Of a DNA stretch of 64,000 bases, positions 34,162 to 43,044 are shown in pieces. The notes beneath the pieces were generated by a model. That model saw only the letters and a list, made by a program, of their open reading frames with translations. It was not told where the DNA came from and made no database searches. Both the position numbers and the translations under genes were made by a program. The DNA is from Pistricoccus aurantiacus (GTDB taxonomy: Bacteria > Pseudomonadota > Gammaproteobacteria > Pseudomonadales > Halomonadaceae): NCBI RefSeq assembly GCF_007954585.1, contig NZ_CP042382.1, positions 3,348,001 to 3,412,000 of the forward strand, read 5' to 3'. Position 1 is the first letter of the stretch, and every line of letters begins with the position of its first letter.

Positions 34162-36015
34162 TTAGCTTGCCTTCTGCGTCTCGATCGCCGCCTCACTCAG
34201 CACCTCGGCTATCGTCTGACGAACATAACGGCCCGGCGCCGGCTCGATGATGTCTAGCTTGCCCTCGCCGGGCTGACGCGCCGTCACTTGATCGCTTACA
34301 TTCACATAACCGTTATCCGTGAGCCAGGCCTGCCAGTGTGGCCACCAGGATCCGTCGTGATATGTCGCCCCTTCCAGCCATTCCTCGTGGCTTGGCGGAA
34401 GCGCCTCGTTGGTCCAGTAGCCGTACTTGTTCTTGTGGGGTGGGTTGACCACCCCGGCGATATGCCCCGAGCCCCCCAGCACGAAAGTGACCGGTCCCTT
34501 GGGCAGTTGGGTGCCGCCGTAGGTGCTGTTCCACTTGGCGATGTGGTCTTCCTTGGTGGAAAGGAAATAGCTGGGCGTGGAAATCTTGCGCAGGTCGATC
34601 TTGACCCCGTCCAGTTCGATGCCGCCAGGCTCGACCAATAGATTTTCCCGATACATGTGACGCAGATACCAGCCGTGGGTCGCTCCGACCAGGTTGGTGC
34701 TATCCGTGTTCCAGTACAGGAGATCGAAGGGCGCCGGCTTCTCGCCCTTTAGATAGTTGTTGATGTAGAACGACCAGTAGAGATCGTTTTCCCGCAGCAG
34801 ATTGAAGGCGAAGGCCATCACCCGGCCATCCAGATAACCATCTTTCTCCATCTGGCGTTCCAGGCTGGAAATGAAAGGCTCCCGGGCGAATACGCCGATT
34901 TCACCGGGATCGCTGAAATCCTGCAGCGTCGTCATGTAGGTAACGGAGCGCACTCGATTCGCCCGGCGGGTGCTGGTCAGGTAGGCAACGGTAGTCGCCG
35001 CCAGGGTGCCGCCCACGCAGTAGCTCAGCAGATTGACGGATTTTTCTCCGATGGCCTGCTCGATGGCGTCCATTGCGGCAATGGAGCCAAGCTGCATGTA
35101 ATCCGCCCAGGTGATATCGCCCTGTTGAGGCCCGGGATTGCACCAGGAAATCAGAAAGACCGTATGTCCCTGATCCACCAGCCACTTGACCAGGGAATTG
35201 TCCTGACGAAGATCCAGGATGTAGTACTTGTTGATCCAGGGCGGAATGATCAAAAGCGGCGTCTTGAAAGTCTTGTCGGTACTCGGCGTGTACTGAATCA
35301 GCTGCATCAGTTCGTTTTCATACATTACCGCACCCGGCGTCACCGCGATGTTCCTGCCGACCTCGAAGGCGCTGCGATCCGTCATCGCCATGTTGATGCC
35401 TTCGACGGAGTTATCCAGATCCTCCCGCAGCCGAGCCAGCCCCTCGATCAGGTTCTGACCCTTGTTCTCCAGGGTGAGGCGCATCACCTCCGGGTTGGTG
35501 TTGAAGAAGTTGGAAGGCGACAAGGCGTTGACGTACTGGCGTGCGTAGAAGCCCAGATTCTGTTGCTGTTCTTCCGAGAGGCCATCCATGTGGGCCACCA
35601 CGTCGTTGATCAGACGTGAGAACAGCAGATACTGATCGCGTACATGCCGGTAGACAGGCTCATTCTGCCAGGCCTGATCGCGAAAGCGCCGATCGCCTTT
35701 CGCCGGGGCGATGACCGGCTCGCTTTCCTCGCCACCGGTACCATTGAAATTGACATTCTGCCGCCAGAGGGCGAACTGGTCCTGCAACAGACGAAGCTGT
35801 GCCTGATGGAGCGCCTGAGGATCCGTCCATAGCGCTTGAGCGCCGGCTCGCAGAGTTTCATTGACATTGTCGTTGACGGTCCGGGCGATTTCGCTGGATT
35901 CCCGGCGCCCGGACAGCTGATGCATCAACTCCTGATACTCCTTGCCAATGGCTTGAAGCCGTTCGTTCCATTCTTCTATGTCGGACAGGGAAGGTGGGGT
36001 CACACCTGATCGCAT
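34162..36015 (-). CDS. phaC: Class I poly(3-hydroxyalkanoate) synthase, copy 2
   Basis: 617 residues. Same architecture as copy 1, with nucleophile Cys333 in LLSYCVGGT, the same STKEDHI and GGSGHIAGVVNPPHKNKYGYW catalytic segments, and again serine in place of the first box glycine. Divergence is strongest in the first 110 residues, where this copy has an acidic insert (GTGGEESEPVIAPAKG). Both genes look intact, so they may form hetero-oligomers or differ in substrate or timing. It is preceded by a hairpin after the phasin gene, so it may have its own promoter in 36016-36112. Confidence 0.92.
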   Translation of the reverse strand: MRSGVTPPSLSDIEEWNERLQAIGKEYQELMHQLSGRRESSEIARTVNDNVNETLRAGAQALWTDPQALHQAQLRLLQDQFALWRQNVNFNGTGGEESEPVIAPAKGDRRFRDQAWQNEPVYRHVRDQYLLFSRLINDVVAHMDGLSEEQQQNLGFYARQYVNALSPSNFFNTNPEVMRLTLENKGQNLIEGLARLREDLDNSVEGINMAMTDRSAFEVGRNIAVTPGAVMYENELMQLIQYTPSTDKTFKTPLLIIPPWINKYYILDLRQDNSLVKWLVDQGHTVFLISWCNPGPQQGDITWADYMQLGSIAAMDAIEQAIGEKSVNLLSYCVGGTLAATTVAYLTSTRRANRVRSVTYMTTLQDFSDPGEIGVFAREPFISSLERQMEKDGYLDGRVMAFAFNLLRENDLYWSFYINNYLKGEKPAPFDLLYWNTDSTNLVGATHGWYLRHMYRENLLVEPGGIELDGVKIDLRKISTPSYFLSTKEDHIAKWNSTYGGTQLPKGPVTFVLGGSGHIAGVVNPPHKNKYGYWTNEALPPSHEEWLEGATYHDGSWWPHWQAWLTDNGYVNVSDQVTARQPGEGKLDIIEPAPGRYVRQTIAEVLSEAAIETQKAS

Positions 36016-36112
36016 TGGCCGTTCCTCTAGGCACTTGTTTTTGGCATCGTCTAGAAACTCATCGCAGCCTGACTATACAGGTCCAGGATGAGGCTAGTAT
36101 GGATTAAAGAAA

Positions 36113-36131
36113 GCCGGCCGCCTGGGCCGGC
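36113..36131 (-). terminator. Terminator-like hairpin after the phasin gene
   Basis: Perfect 7-bp stem GCCGGCC / GGCCGGC with a 5-base loop, followed on the minus strand by TTTCTTT. It lies just after the phasin stop (36142) and before the second phaC start (36015). It may reduce read-through so that phasin is made in excess of synthase. Confidence 0.65.
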
Positions 36132-36141
36132 CTGAGCTCGA

Positions 36142-36582
36142 TCAGGAATTCTTGCGACTACTCTGACTGGACGTCTTGGAGGAGCGCCCGCTTGCTTGAT
36201 CGGCCTGTTGCTGAACGGACTGGCCCATGGCTTTGGCCTGTTCCTGAGCCTTCTGGTTCAGTTCGGCAAAGACCTTTTCCATCTCGCTCTTGAACTGCAT
36301 GCTCAGCTCCGTCATCGACTGAGCGTCTTCGAGCATCTGCTTGGAAAGCTCGTTGAGCATTTCTGTCTGACGAGTCCCGAAGTCACGCATGTCGTCAGCG
36401 TCCTTTACTTCGCTGGCTTCGCGCATGCGTTCGGTACCCATCTGGGTATAGCGCTTCATGGATTCGAGCTGGAACTCGGTCATCTTTTCCATGCTGTCGA
36501 GCATCAGGCCGTTGAGCTTGCGCATCGGCTCAAAGAAGCCACGGGTCTGCTCGGTGAAATTGGTGATCATTTTGTCTTGCAT
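36142..36582 (-). CDS. phaP: Phasin (PHA granule-associated protein)
   Basis: 146 residues. It reads as a phasin_2-type helical protein: residues 5-110 are amphipathic and Met/Glu/Gln-rich (NFTEQTRGFFEPMRKLNGLM, LNELSKQMLEDAQSMTELS), and the C-terminal 35 residues are Ser/Gln/Lys-rich and probably disordered. No cysteine, no signal peptide. Phasins coat the polymer granule and control its size. GGGGG upstream of the ATG gives a strong ribosome site. It lies between the DUF6489 gene and two PHA synthases, which supports the assignment. Confidence 0.88.
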   Translation of the reverse strand: MQDKMITNFTEQTRGFFEPMRKLNGLMLDSMEKMTEFQLESMKRYTQMGTERMREASEVKDADDMRDFGTRQTEMLNELSKQMLEDAQSMTELSMQFKSEMEKVFAELNQKAQEQAKAMGQSVQQQADQASGRSSKTSSQSSRKNS

Positions 36583-36615
36583 GACGAACCCCCTTCAGTC
36601 GTTGGACCTACTAGA

Positions 36616-36640
36616 GCAATGCGTTATTGCTGCACTGCAA
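36616..36640. promoter_or_regulatory. TGC-rich inverted repeats upstream of phaP, possible PhaR-type site
   Basis: Two overlapping dyads 34-58 bases before the phaP start: GCAAT-GCGTT-ATTGC (36616-36630) and TTGC-N6-GCAA (36627-36640), the latter enclosing TGCACTGCA. PhaR repressors of phasin genes are reported to bind TGC-rich sites of the form CTGC-N3-GCAG; here one base deviates (CTGCACTGCAA). The core GCTGCACTGCA recurs upstream of pntA (49268-49278). No phaR gene is in the window, so binding is a hypothesis. Confidence 0.4.
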
Positions 36641-36709
36641 AAAAAGCGTAGTTCTCCTTGGCCAATGTTGCAACCAAATCAGCACCGTACGCCTTATTTC
36701 GTTTGACGC

Positions 36710-37129
36710 TTACTTCACCTGGCGCTTGCTGCGCGACGTCGCGCTGGCGGGTGTTTTCTTGCGGGTTCCCGTCGGCTTGGAAGCCGATTCCTCTTGACCC
36801 TGCGACCCTTCATCCGCGCTGGAAGTCGTCTGGGCCTGACGCATCATGTCCAGCATCATCTGCTGATAGTTGCTGAGATTGGCCAGCCCCTGGCTCATGG
36901 AATCGTTGAAACTTTCCTGAAGACCGCCTTTGAGAAAAGACGGCTGCTGCATGAAGGGAAGCTGCAGGAAGGGTTGCATCAGGCTCATGGGGTCATAACC
37001 CTCAACACCCGCCTCCATCTGTTTCTGGATGCGGTTCATCAAGTCTCGCTGAAAGGCTTCCACGTCCGGAAGCCCCATGGCTTGACGAAACTCGTTAGGC
37101 GTCAGATCGAATTCGACGTTTATCTTCAT
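36710..37129 (-). CDS. DUF6489-family protein, PHA-cluster associated
   Basis: 139 residues. Starts MKINVEFDLTPNEFRQAMGLPDV, the pattern of the small DUF6489 family found beside PHA genes or in PHA producers. The middle is Met/Gln/Leu-rich and hydrophobic (LMQPFLQLPFMQQPSF), followed by a helix NYQQMMLDMMRQ and a Lys/Arg/Ser-rich tail ending KRQVK. This layout resembles a phasin-like or granule-binding protein with a DNA- or RNA-attracting basic tail, but no function is known. It is 127 bases upstream of phaP and 63 after aroC on the same strand. Confidence 0.72.
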   Translation of the reverse strand: MKINVEFDLTPNEFRQAMGLPDVEAFQRDLMNRIQKQMEAGVEGYDPMSLMQPFLQLPFMQQPSFLKGGLQESFNDSMSQGLANLSNYQQMMLDMMRQAQTTSSADEGSQGQEESASKPTGTRKKTPASATSRSKRQVK

Positions 37130-37192
37130 GGTGCTACTCGACTGGTGAAAGATTCTTTCAGTCTAGCAGTCTTTACGCAGGGGTGAAGTCCG

Positions 37193-38278
37193 TCAGGTCA
37201 ACTGTGGCGTCGACACCACTACCCCTTGGTTCTGGGCGCGGTGACGCAGCAGATGATCCATCAGGGTCAGGGCCATCATGGCTTCGGCGATCGGCGTGGC
37301 GCGAATACCCACGCAGGGGTCATGACGCCCCTTGGTAACGATCTCCACCGGATTGCCTTCGATATCGATGGAGCGTCCCGGCAAGGTAATACTCGAAGTC
37401 GGCTTGAGCGCCAGATGAGCGATCAGCGGCTGTCCGGAGGAAATGCCACCGAGCACGCCACCGGCATGATTGGAAAGAAAACCCTCCGGAGTCATCTCGT
37501 CCCGATGCTCGCTACCGCGCTGGGATACCGCGGAAAAACCCGCGCCGATTTCCACGCCCTTGACCGCGTTGATACTCATCAGGCCGTGGGCCAGTTCCGC
37601 ATCGAGACGATCGAACACCGGCTCACCCAAGCCGACCGGCACACCGTCGGCAACGACCGTGATCTTCGCGCCCACGGAATCCTGATCCCGACGCAGCTGG
37701 TCCATGTAAGCTTCCAGCTCCGCCACTCGCGAGGGGTCGGCACAGAAGAAGACGTTGTCTTCCACGGCATCCCAGGACTTGAACGCCAGCTCGATAGGGC
37801 CGAGCTGGCTCATGTAGCCGCGCACCTGGATACCCTGACTTGCCAGATAACGCTTGGCGATACCGCCGGCGGCCACCCGCATGGCGGTTTCCCGGGCGCT
37901 GGAGCGACCGCCGCCGCGATAATCCCGCAGACCGTACTTGTGATGATAGGTATAGTCCGCGTGGGCGGGACGAAAGCGATCCTTGATCTGCGAGTAATCC
38001 TTGGAGCGCTGATCCGTGTTCTCGATCAGCAGGCCAATCGAAGTGCCGGTGGTGACACCCTCGAACACGCCGGAGAGAATACGCACCCGGTCCGGCTCCC
38101 GGCGCTGGGTGGTATGGCGAGACGTGCCGGGACGGCGCCGGTCCAGGTCTCGCTGCAGATCCGTCTCATCGAGCGCGATTCCCGGCGGGCAGCCGTCGAC
38201 GACGGCGCCCAGGGCCGGGCCGTGACTTTCCCCGAAAGTGGTGACGGTAAAGAGTTTGCCGAAAGTGTTGCCGGACAT
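37193..38278 (-). CDS. aroC: Chorismate synthase
   Basis: 361 residues from the ATG at 38276-38278 (AAGGAAG upstream), giving the invariant [20 protein letters not shown]. Other signatures: [15 protein letters not shown], the flavin-binding [18 protein letters not shown] and [17 protein letters not shown]. It makes chorismate from EPSP and needs reduced FMN. The frame is open for 15 more codons upstream. It follows prmB by 37 bases; the prmB-aroC pairing is common in gammaproteobacteria. Confidence 0.97.
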   Translation of the reverse strand: MSGNTFGKLFTVTTFGESHGPALGAVVDGCPPGIALDETDLQRDLDRRRPGTSRHTTQRREPDRVRILSGVFEGVTTGTSIGLLIENTDQRSKDYSQIKDRFRPAHADYTYHHKYGLRDYRGGGRSSARETAMRVAAGGIAKRYLASQGIQVRGYMSQLGPIELAFKSWDAVEDNVFFCADPSRVAELEAYMDQLRRDQDSVGAKITVVADGVPVGLGEPVFDRLDAELAHGLMSINAVKGVEIGAGFSAVSQRGSEHRDEMTPEGFLSNHAGGVLGGISSGQPLIAHLALKPTSSITLPGRSIDIEGNPVEIVTKGRHDPCVGIRATPIAEAMMALTLMDHLLRHRAQNQGVVVSTPQLT

Positions 38279-38315
38279 GGGCAGGCTTCCTTGAAGATTC
38301 AGGCCAGAGTCGATT

Positions 38316-39269
38316 TCAAGCAAAAGATGCTGCGTGAGCGTCGAGTTCCTCTGCGGTCAACGCGAAAACACCCTGACCGCCGCGCTCGAACTCGAGCCAG
38401 AGAAACGGCACTGCCGGGTAGGCGGCTTCCAGCTGCCGGTCGGAATTGCCGACCTCGACGATCAGCACGCCGCCGTCGTTCAGATACCGGCGCGCCTCCC
38501 GCAGGATACGCCGCACAATATCCAGGCCATCCTTGCCGGCCCCCAGGGCCATGGCGGGTTCATGACGATACTCCGCGGGCATGGCGGCCAGATCCCGAGC
38601 ATCCACGTAGGGCGGGTTCGAGACGATCAGATCAAAGCGTCGACCGTCCAGGCCATCGAACACATCGCTCGTCAGCGCGCGCACCCGCCTGCCCAGATCA
38701 TGCCGGGTGATATTGATCTTGGCGACCGCAACGGCCTCTTCGCTCAGGTCGGTGAGGAGCACCTCAGCAGTGGGCAGCGTCAGCGCCGTGGCGATGCCGA
38801 TACAGCCGGAGCCGCAACAGAGATCGAGCACTCTGGCCGGCGGCTCCTCCGGGAACCGGGCGGTAAATCCATGCTCGATCAACTCCGCGATGGGCGAGCG
38901 TGGAATCAGCACCCGCTCATCGACGGTAAAGGGATAGCCCGCGAAAAAGGCCTCGCCGAGCAGGTAAGGCAGCGGTTCTCGTGTCTCGATACGACGCCGA
39001 ACCAGGGCGGCGATACGCGCCCGCTCCATGAGCAACAGCCGCGCGTCCAGCACCGTCGGGTCCACGTCCCAAGGCAGATGAAGGGCGCCCAGGACCAGCG
39101 CTACCGCCTCGTCCCAGGCGGAATCCGTGCCATGTCCGTAATGCAAACCGCTGACGTGAAACTCGCTGGCCGCCCAGCGCAGGAAATCCCGCAGGCTGAC
39201 CAAGGTTTCGCCGATCTGCGCGTCGCTCAGGGTCAGGGTGGAATCGGTGGAAGAATATGAAGCTGTCAC
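38316..39269 (-). CDS. prmB: Protein-(glutamine-N5) methyltransferase for ribosomal protein uL3
   Basis: 317 residues from a GTG start (39267-39269) with AGGA upstream. Class I SAM methyltransferase: motif [15 protein letters not shown] (about residues 143-156) and the catalytic NPPY (about residues 210-213). The N-terminal helical part with [26 protein letters not shown] is the PrmB-specific region. It methylates a glutamine of ribosomal protein L3. Order prmB-aroC on the same strand supports PrmB over PrmC. Confidence 0.93.
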   Translation of the reverse strand: MTASYSSTDSTLTLSDAQIGETLVSLRDFLRWAASEFHVSGLHYGHGTDSAWDEAVALVLGALHLPWDVDPTVLDARLLLMERARIAALVRRRIETREPLPYLLGEAFFAGYPFTVDERVLIPRSPIAELIEHGFTARFPEEPPARVLDLCCGSGCIGIATALTLPTAEVLLTDLSEEAVAVAKINITRHDLGRRVRALTSDVFDGLDGRRFDLIVSNPPYVDARDLAAMPAEYRHEPAMALGAGKDGLDIVRRILREARRYLNDGGVLIVEVGNSDRQLEAAYPAVPFLWLEFERGGQGVFALTAEELDAHAASFA

Positions 39270-39401
39270 AGGGGTTCCTGTCGAGATCGCGATAGCGTCT
39301 TGTGGAAAAAAGACGATTGTACCCGCCCGGCACGGCGGTTCACAGTCGCTCTCAAGGCGCTATACTGGGCGTTTACCGTTTATCCGCCCAGAGAGACGTT
39401 C

Positions 39402-39977
39402 ATGCGCCGCCGCCCTTCCACCGACGAGGATATCTCACTGTTCCGCCAGGCACTGGAAGAGGTGGGCGTGCAGCGGCTGAACACGAACCGTGCCGATCCC
39501 GGCAAGCCCAGGAATCATTCGCGGGAGGCGCTGGCGGAACGTCGCGCCGCCGCCATCGACACCTCCAGCACCATGAGCGCGAGCCGCACCTCGGACGGTC
39601 GCGTCGAAGCGGTAACCCCCTCGGCGTTTCTCGATTTCAGCGTGGCGGATCTGCCCTACCGCACTCATGCCCAGCTCAAGCGCGGCAGAATCCCCTGGGA
39701 AGCGGGGCTCGATCTGCATGGTTATACCCTGAATGAAGCAAGGCTCGAGCTGGAGCAGTTCCTCATCGATGCCAAGGCGCGACGATCCCGCTGCGTGCTG
39801 GTGGTACACGGCAAGGCGCGTAACAATGCCATGGACAGCTACCCAGTGATCAAGAGCCATGTCAATGCCTGGCTTCGCGAGTGGCCCAGCGTGCTGGCCT
39901 TCTGTTCCGCCCGGGAACTGGACGGCGGCACCGGCGCGGTCTATGTGTTGCTGCGAAGGCGGGGGGACTTGCTCTAA
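39402..39977 (+). CDS. smrB: Smr-domain protein SmrB (YfcN)
   Basis: 191 residues from the ATG at 39402. The N-terminal half is polar and probably flexible; the Smr domain (about residues 100-190) has the signature LDLHGYTLNEAR and VVHGKARN with the conserved HGK. SmrB cleaves mRNA between collided ribosomes in E. coli. The gene is divergent from prmB as in E. coli (yfcN/prmB), which supports the name. Its last four bases overlap the stop of the convergent patatin gene. Confidence 0.9.
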   Translation: MRRRPSTDEDISLFRQALEEVGVQRLNTNRADPGKPRNHSREALAERRAAAIDTSSTMSASRTSDGRVEAVTPSAFLDFSVADLPYRTHAQLKRGRIPWEAGLDLHGYTLNEARLELEQFLIDAKARRSRCVLVVHGKARNNAMDSYPVIKSHVNAWLREWPSVLAFCSARELDGGTGAVYVLLRRRGDLL

Positions 39978-41071
39978 CCCGGCTCGTCGCTGGCAGGTGA
40001 AGACTTCCCCGTCTCGGATCGGGGTGTCTGTCGAGTTACCTCCACATGCCGAGACATCTTCGCGCTCTTGCTGCAACCCCCTTCGTAAGCATCCAGCGCC
40101 TGCTCGGCCAGATGCCGTCCCAAGGAGATCAGCGCTTCGGCACGATGAAACTCGTAGGCGCCGCAGACGGTCTTGGGTATCTCGATCAGCACATCCGGCG
40201 GGTAGCCGGCGATCTTGTACTTGGCCAGGGCAGCTTGGGTGATATCGAAGGAGGCAAGCATCATGTCGAGCCTGCCCCAGGCGCGTTTCTGTTTGGCCTG
40301 CTCGTTGCCATGCTCCTCCTCGTCATCGCCATTGCTGAAGAAACGCTGCTGTGCCCAGGCGCGGGCTTCTTCCAGCCAGTGCGCGAAGATGATTCCCTGA
40401 TCTTCCCGCTCCTGCTCGCGGGCATTCTCCTCGGCGATATCCTGTTCCGGCAGCAGGTCATCCAGACTGACCGGTTGAGGGCTGTGCGCGGTGGCGTTGA
40501 CCGCCAGCACCAGATCCACGTGCGCGGATACGGTAGGAATGATCGGCAATGGATTCATCAAACCGCCGTCCACCAGAATCTGCTCACCAATGGTGACCGG
40601 GGTGATGATGCCCGGCACCGCAATGGAGGCGCGAATCGCCTGCAGCAAGGAGCCACTTTGAAACCATACCTCACGCTGTCGCACCAGATCCGTGGCGACG
40701 GTGGTCAGGGGAACCGCCAGTTCTTCCAGGCACTTGTTGCCGATCAGACCCTCGAGCTTGCTCATCACCTTGCTGGCGCGCATCGCCCCCATGGGGCTCC
40801 AGGTCACATCGATCAGCTTGAGCACGTCGACATAATCGAGCTGGCAGACCCAGTCGCGATAGGCGCTCAGCTCGCCCGCCGCGTAAATACCGCCAACCAG
40901 GGCACCCATGGAACAGCCGGATATAGCTGCGATTTCATAGCCGCGACGCTCGAGTTCCTCGATCACGCCGATATGTGCGTAACCGCGCGCCCCACCGCTT
41001 CCCAGCACCAGTGCGACCCGCTTGCCCGTTGTCGCCTCCTGCGAATTTTTTGATTCCATTTCCCCATCCAT
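39974..41071 (-). CDS. Patatin-like phospholipase (RssA-like)
   Basis: 365 residues when begun at the ATG 41069-41071; ATG 41057-41059 is almost equally plausible (GGGG upstream) and a GTG at 41101 would overlap the preceding gene. Oxyanion-hole GSGGARGYAHIGVIEEL (about residues 24-40), nucleophile box GCSMGALVGG, and catalytic DGGLMNP. The domain is extended by an acidic, charged region (about residues 210-260) and a Ser/Arg-rich tail, longer than E. coli RssA (301). Substrate is unknown; membrane phospholipids are likely. It follows two hydrolase genes on the same strand. Confidence 0.85.
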   Translation of the reverse strand: MDGEMESKNSQEATTGKRVALVLGSGGARGYAHIGVIEELERRGYEIAAISGCSMGALVGGIYAAGELSAYRDWVCQLDYVDVLKLIDVTWSPMGAMRASKVMSKLEGLIGNKCLEELAVPLTTVATDLVRQREVWFQSGSLLQAIRASIAVPGIITPVTIGEQILVDGGLMNPLPIIPTVSAHVDLVLAVNATAHSPQPVSLDDLLPEQDIAEENAREQEREDQGIIFAHWLEEARAWAQQRFFSNGDDEEEHGNEQAKQKRAWGRLDMMLASFDITQAALAKYKIAGYPPDVLIEIPKTVCGAYEFHRAEALISLGRHLAEQALDAYEGGCSKSAKMSRHVEVTRQTPRSETGKSSPASDEPG

Positions 41072-41082
41072 GCCTTGTTTGA

Positions 41083-41949
41083 CTATCCTTGTTTCCGCCA
41101 CCAGGTAGCGATGACATCCGCCACCTGATCGACAACGCCGACCTCCAGATGAAGATGGTGGCCGCCTTCCAGCACCCGGCGAGTCAGACCGGGAATCGCT
41201 TCTCGCGCTGCCTTCGCAGCGTCGCGATGAGTCAATACACCGTGACTGGCCTCGACCAGCAGAGTCGGTGCCTGAATGGCGCTCAAAAGCGCCAGTACTT
41301 GCTCGGGGCAGAAGCGCACCGGCGAAGGTCGCAGCAATCGGCTGTCCGTGCGCGGCCGTACTCCACCGTCTTCCAGCATCTCGGCGTTGCGCTCCACCAG
41401 CGGTCTGGCGGTATCCGCATCGATTGGCGTCACGCCGCCCTTGACCCGGGCCGCGATGGCGCTATCCATATCCGTGTAGCTTGGCACACCTTTCGAACGG
41501 CGGCGCTGACCGATCAAGCCTTGCCGCAGCTGCCGGGCGGTATCCTTGGCCTCGGTCGCAAGAGCGCCCAAGCCATCGATCAACACCAACCTAGAGACCC
41601 GCTCCGGCATCGCTGCCGCCATCAGTGTCGCCACTCCGGCTCCCAGGGAGTGGCCCATCAGCGCACAACGCTCAAGCTTCAAGGCCTCCAGCGTATCCAG
41701 CACGTCGTGGCAATAGTCCCATACCGCGTAGTCGATATTCGGCGGAAACCAGTTGGAAAGCCCATGACCGGCGAAATCGATCGCCACGATGCGGACTTGC
41801 AACTGACTGGCAAGCCGCGGCGCCAGGCGCGTGAAACTGGCGGCGTTATCCAGCCAGCCATGCAGCGCCAGCCAGGTCGGTGCTTCGGTCTCGCCCCAGC
41901 TCAGGGCAGCCAGGCGCTCGTTGCAGCGCATGAAAAGAGGTGCGGTCAT
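41083..41949 (-). CDS. Alpha/beta hydrolase
   Basis: 288 residues, one alpha/beta hydrolase fold: oxyanion strand LALHGWLDNAASF (about residues 28-40), nucleophile elbow GHSLGAG (about residues 99-105) and late histidine in GGHHLHLE. Similar to epoxide hydrolase/MhpC-like enzymes in general pattern; substrate not predictable. It starts four bases inside the end of the next upstream hydrolase gene (ATGA overlap), so the pair is co-translated, and the patatin gene follows after 11 bases. Confidence 0.86.
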   Translation of the reverse strand: MTAPLFMRCNERLAALSWGETEAPTWLALHGWLDNAASFTRLAPRLASQLQVRIVAIDFAGHGLSNWFPPNIDYAVWDYCHDVLDTLEALKLERCALMGHSLGAGVATLMAAAMPERVSRLVLIDGLGALATEAKDTARQLRQGLIGQRRRSKGVPSYTDMDSAIAARVKGGVTPIDADTARPLVERNAEMLEDGGVRPRTDSRLLRPSPVRFCPEQVLALLSAIQAPTLLVEASHGVLTHRDAAKAAREAIPGLTRRVLEGGHHLHLEVGVVDQVADVIATWWRKQG

Positions 41950-42788
41950 GAGGTCTCCAGCAATTGCTCCAGAGTAGCGAGCAGTATACGACGTGTTTCC
42001 TCGGGATGTTCCATGGGATACATGTGCCCGCCAGGTACGGTATCGACTCTCAGGCCGCGCCGTTCGAGCCGTTTGCGCCGATAGGGAGTGATCAGGTCGG
42101 ATTCGCTTCCTGCCAGCAGCGCCGTGGGCACCTCGAGCTTGCGCGGCAGGCGCCAGAGATGATCCGGCAGGTGACGAAAGATTTCCGTCTCGATACGTGG
42201 CTCGAAGATCAGGTGAACACGCCCGTCCTTGTCGACTCGGGTAGCGCCTTTCACGTAATCCTCCAGCGCCTGAGGCGTGAAACGGCGAAACAGCCCCTTG
42301 ACGCGCAGATCGCTATGCATGGCGTCATGACTCGGCCAGCTCGCGCGACGGCCACGACTCTTGCCCGCCGGGGTGATTCGATCCACCAGATTGAAGCGCT
42401 TGGCCAATTTCAGCGCCATGGCATCCATCCCCACCATCAGCGGCGGGTCCAGCATCACAAGACAACGAAAGCGCTTCGGCGCTTTCAGCGCCGCCATCGC
42501 CATGACGACGCCCCCCATGGAATGACCTACCCCGATCACCGGCCCGGGGAATTCCGCCAGATAGGCGAGCAATTCTTCCCGCAACAGCTGCCAGTTGGGG
42601 GTGACCGGATAGCTGGGATGGTGACCGAGCCGATCCAGGGTATGCACCGCGAAACGGTTTTCCAGGGGCTGCAGAAAGCTTTGATAGCTGGAACCAGTAA
42701 AGCCGTTGGCGTGAGCGAAGACGAGACTCGGCAGCCCTGTTGCGCTGGAGGGTGGTGAATGAAACAACGTGGATCTCCTGACGGCCAT
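41946..42788 (-). CDS. Alpha/beta hydrolase
   Basis: 280 residues with FAHANGFTGSSY at the oxyanion strand, nucleophile GHSMGGV (about residues 88-94), a large cap region with basic residues and a histidine in PGGHMYPMEHPEET. The FAHANGF start resembles a widespread group of uncharacterised hydrolases in marine gammaproteobacteria. First of a hydrolase-hydrolase-patatin run, so a lipid-ester role is possible but unproven. Start ATG at 42786-42788. Confidence 0.86.
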   Translation of the reverse strand: MAVRRSTLFHSPPSSATGLPSLVFAHANGFTGSSYQSFLQPLENRFAVHTLDRLGHHPSYPVTPNWQLLREELLAYLAEFPGPVIGVGHSMGGVVMAMAALKAPKRFRCLVMLDPPLMVGMDAMALKLAKRFNLVDRITPAGKSRGRRASWPSHDAMHSDLRVKGLFRRFTPQALEDYVKGATRVDKDGRVHLIFEPRIETEIFRHLPDHLWRLPRKLEVPTALLAGSESDLITPYRRKRLERRGLRVDTVPGGHMYPMEHPEETRRILLATLEQLLETS

Positions 42789-42793
42789 TCAGT

Positions 42794-42839
42794 GATAAAG
42801 CAAAACCTTTGTTATCTTGAGTATCGATATCGCTTTATC
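42794..42839. repeat. Inverted repeat in the gap before the small membrane protein gene
   Basis: GATAAAGC (42794-42801) and GCTTTATC (42832-42839) are perfect 8-bp inverted arms 30 bases apart, immediately upstream of the hydrolase start (42788). A second dyad TCTTCG-N8-CGAAGA is at 42862-42881. They could be operators in this 146-base divergent region; no function is known. Confidence 0.4.
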
Positions 42840-42934
42840 GCAGCGAATTTTCTATTGTGGCTCTTCGACATTTCACGAAGATTGAGCCCGACTCGGAAGT
42901 AAAACGTCTGTTTGTTTTAAAAGGAAGCCATTAC

Positions 42935-43042
42935 GTGACTCGATCTCGCAACTCTAACTCGCGAAACAATCGTCTTCGCAATACGCTGTTTTTCGCTACC
43001 GTTATCGCCGCGATGATCGTCGGCTGGTGGCTGGTGCGCTGA
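42935..43042 (+). CDS. Small single-pass membrane protein, 35 residues
   Basis: A GTG at 42935 follows the strong ribosome site AAGGAAG (42921-42927) with 7-base spacing. The product has a basic, Asn/Ser/Arg-rich N-terminal half (TRSRNSNSRNNRLRN) and a C-terminal membrane helix (TLFFATVIAAMIVGWWLVR). A longer frame back to 42857 exists but has no ribosome site. The stop TGA is at 43040-43042, two bases before the GTG of the permease gene. No family was recognised; the basic N-terminus predicts an inward-facing N-terminus. Confidence 0.62.
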   Translation: MTRSRNSNSRNNRLRNTLFFATVIAAMIVGWWLVR

Positions 43043-43044
43043 TC

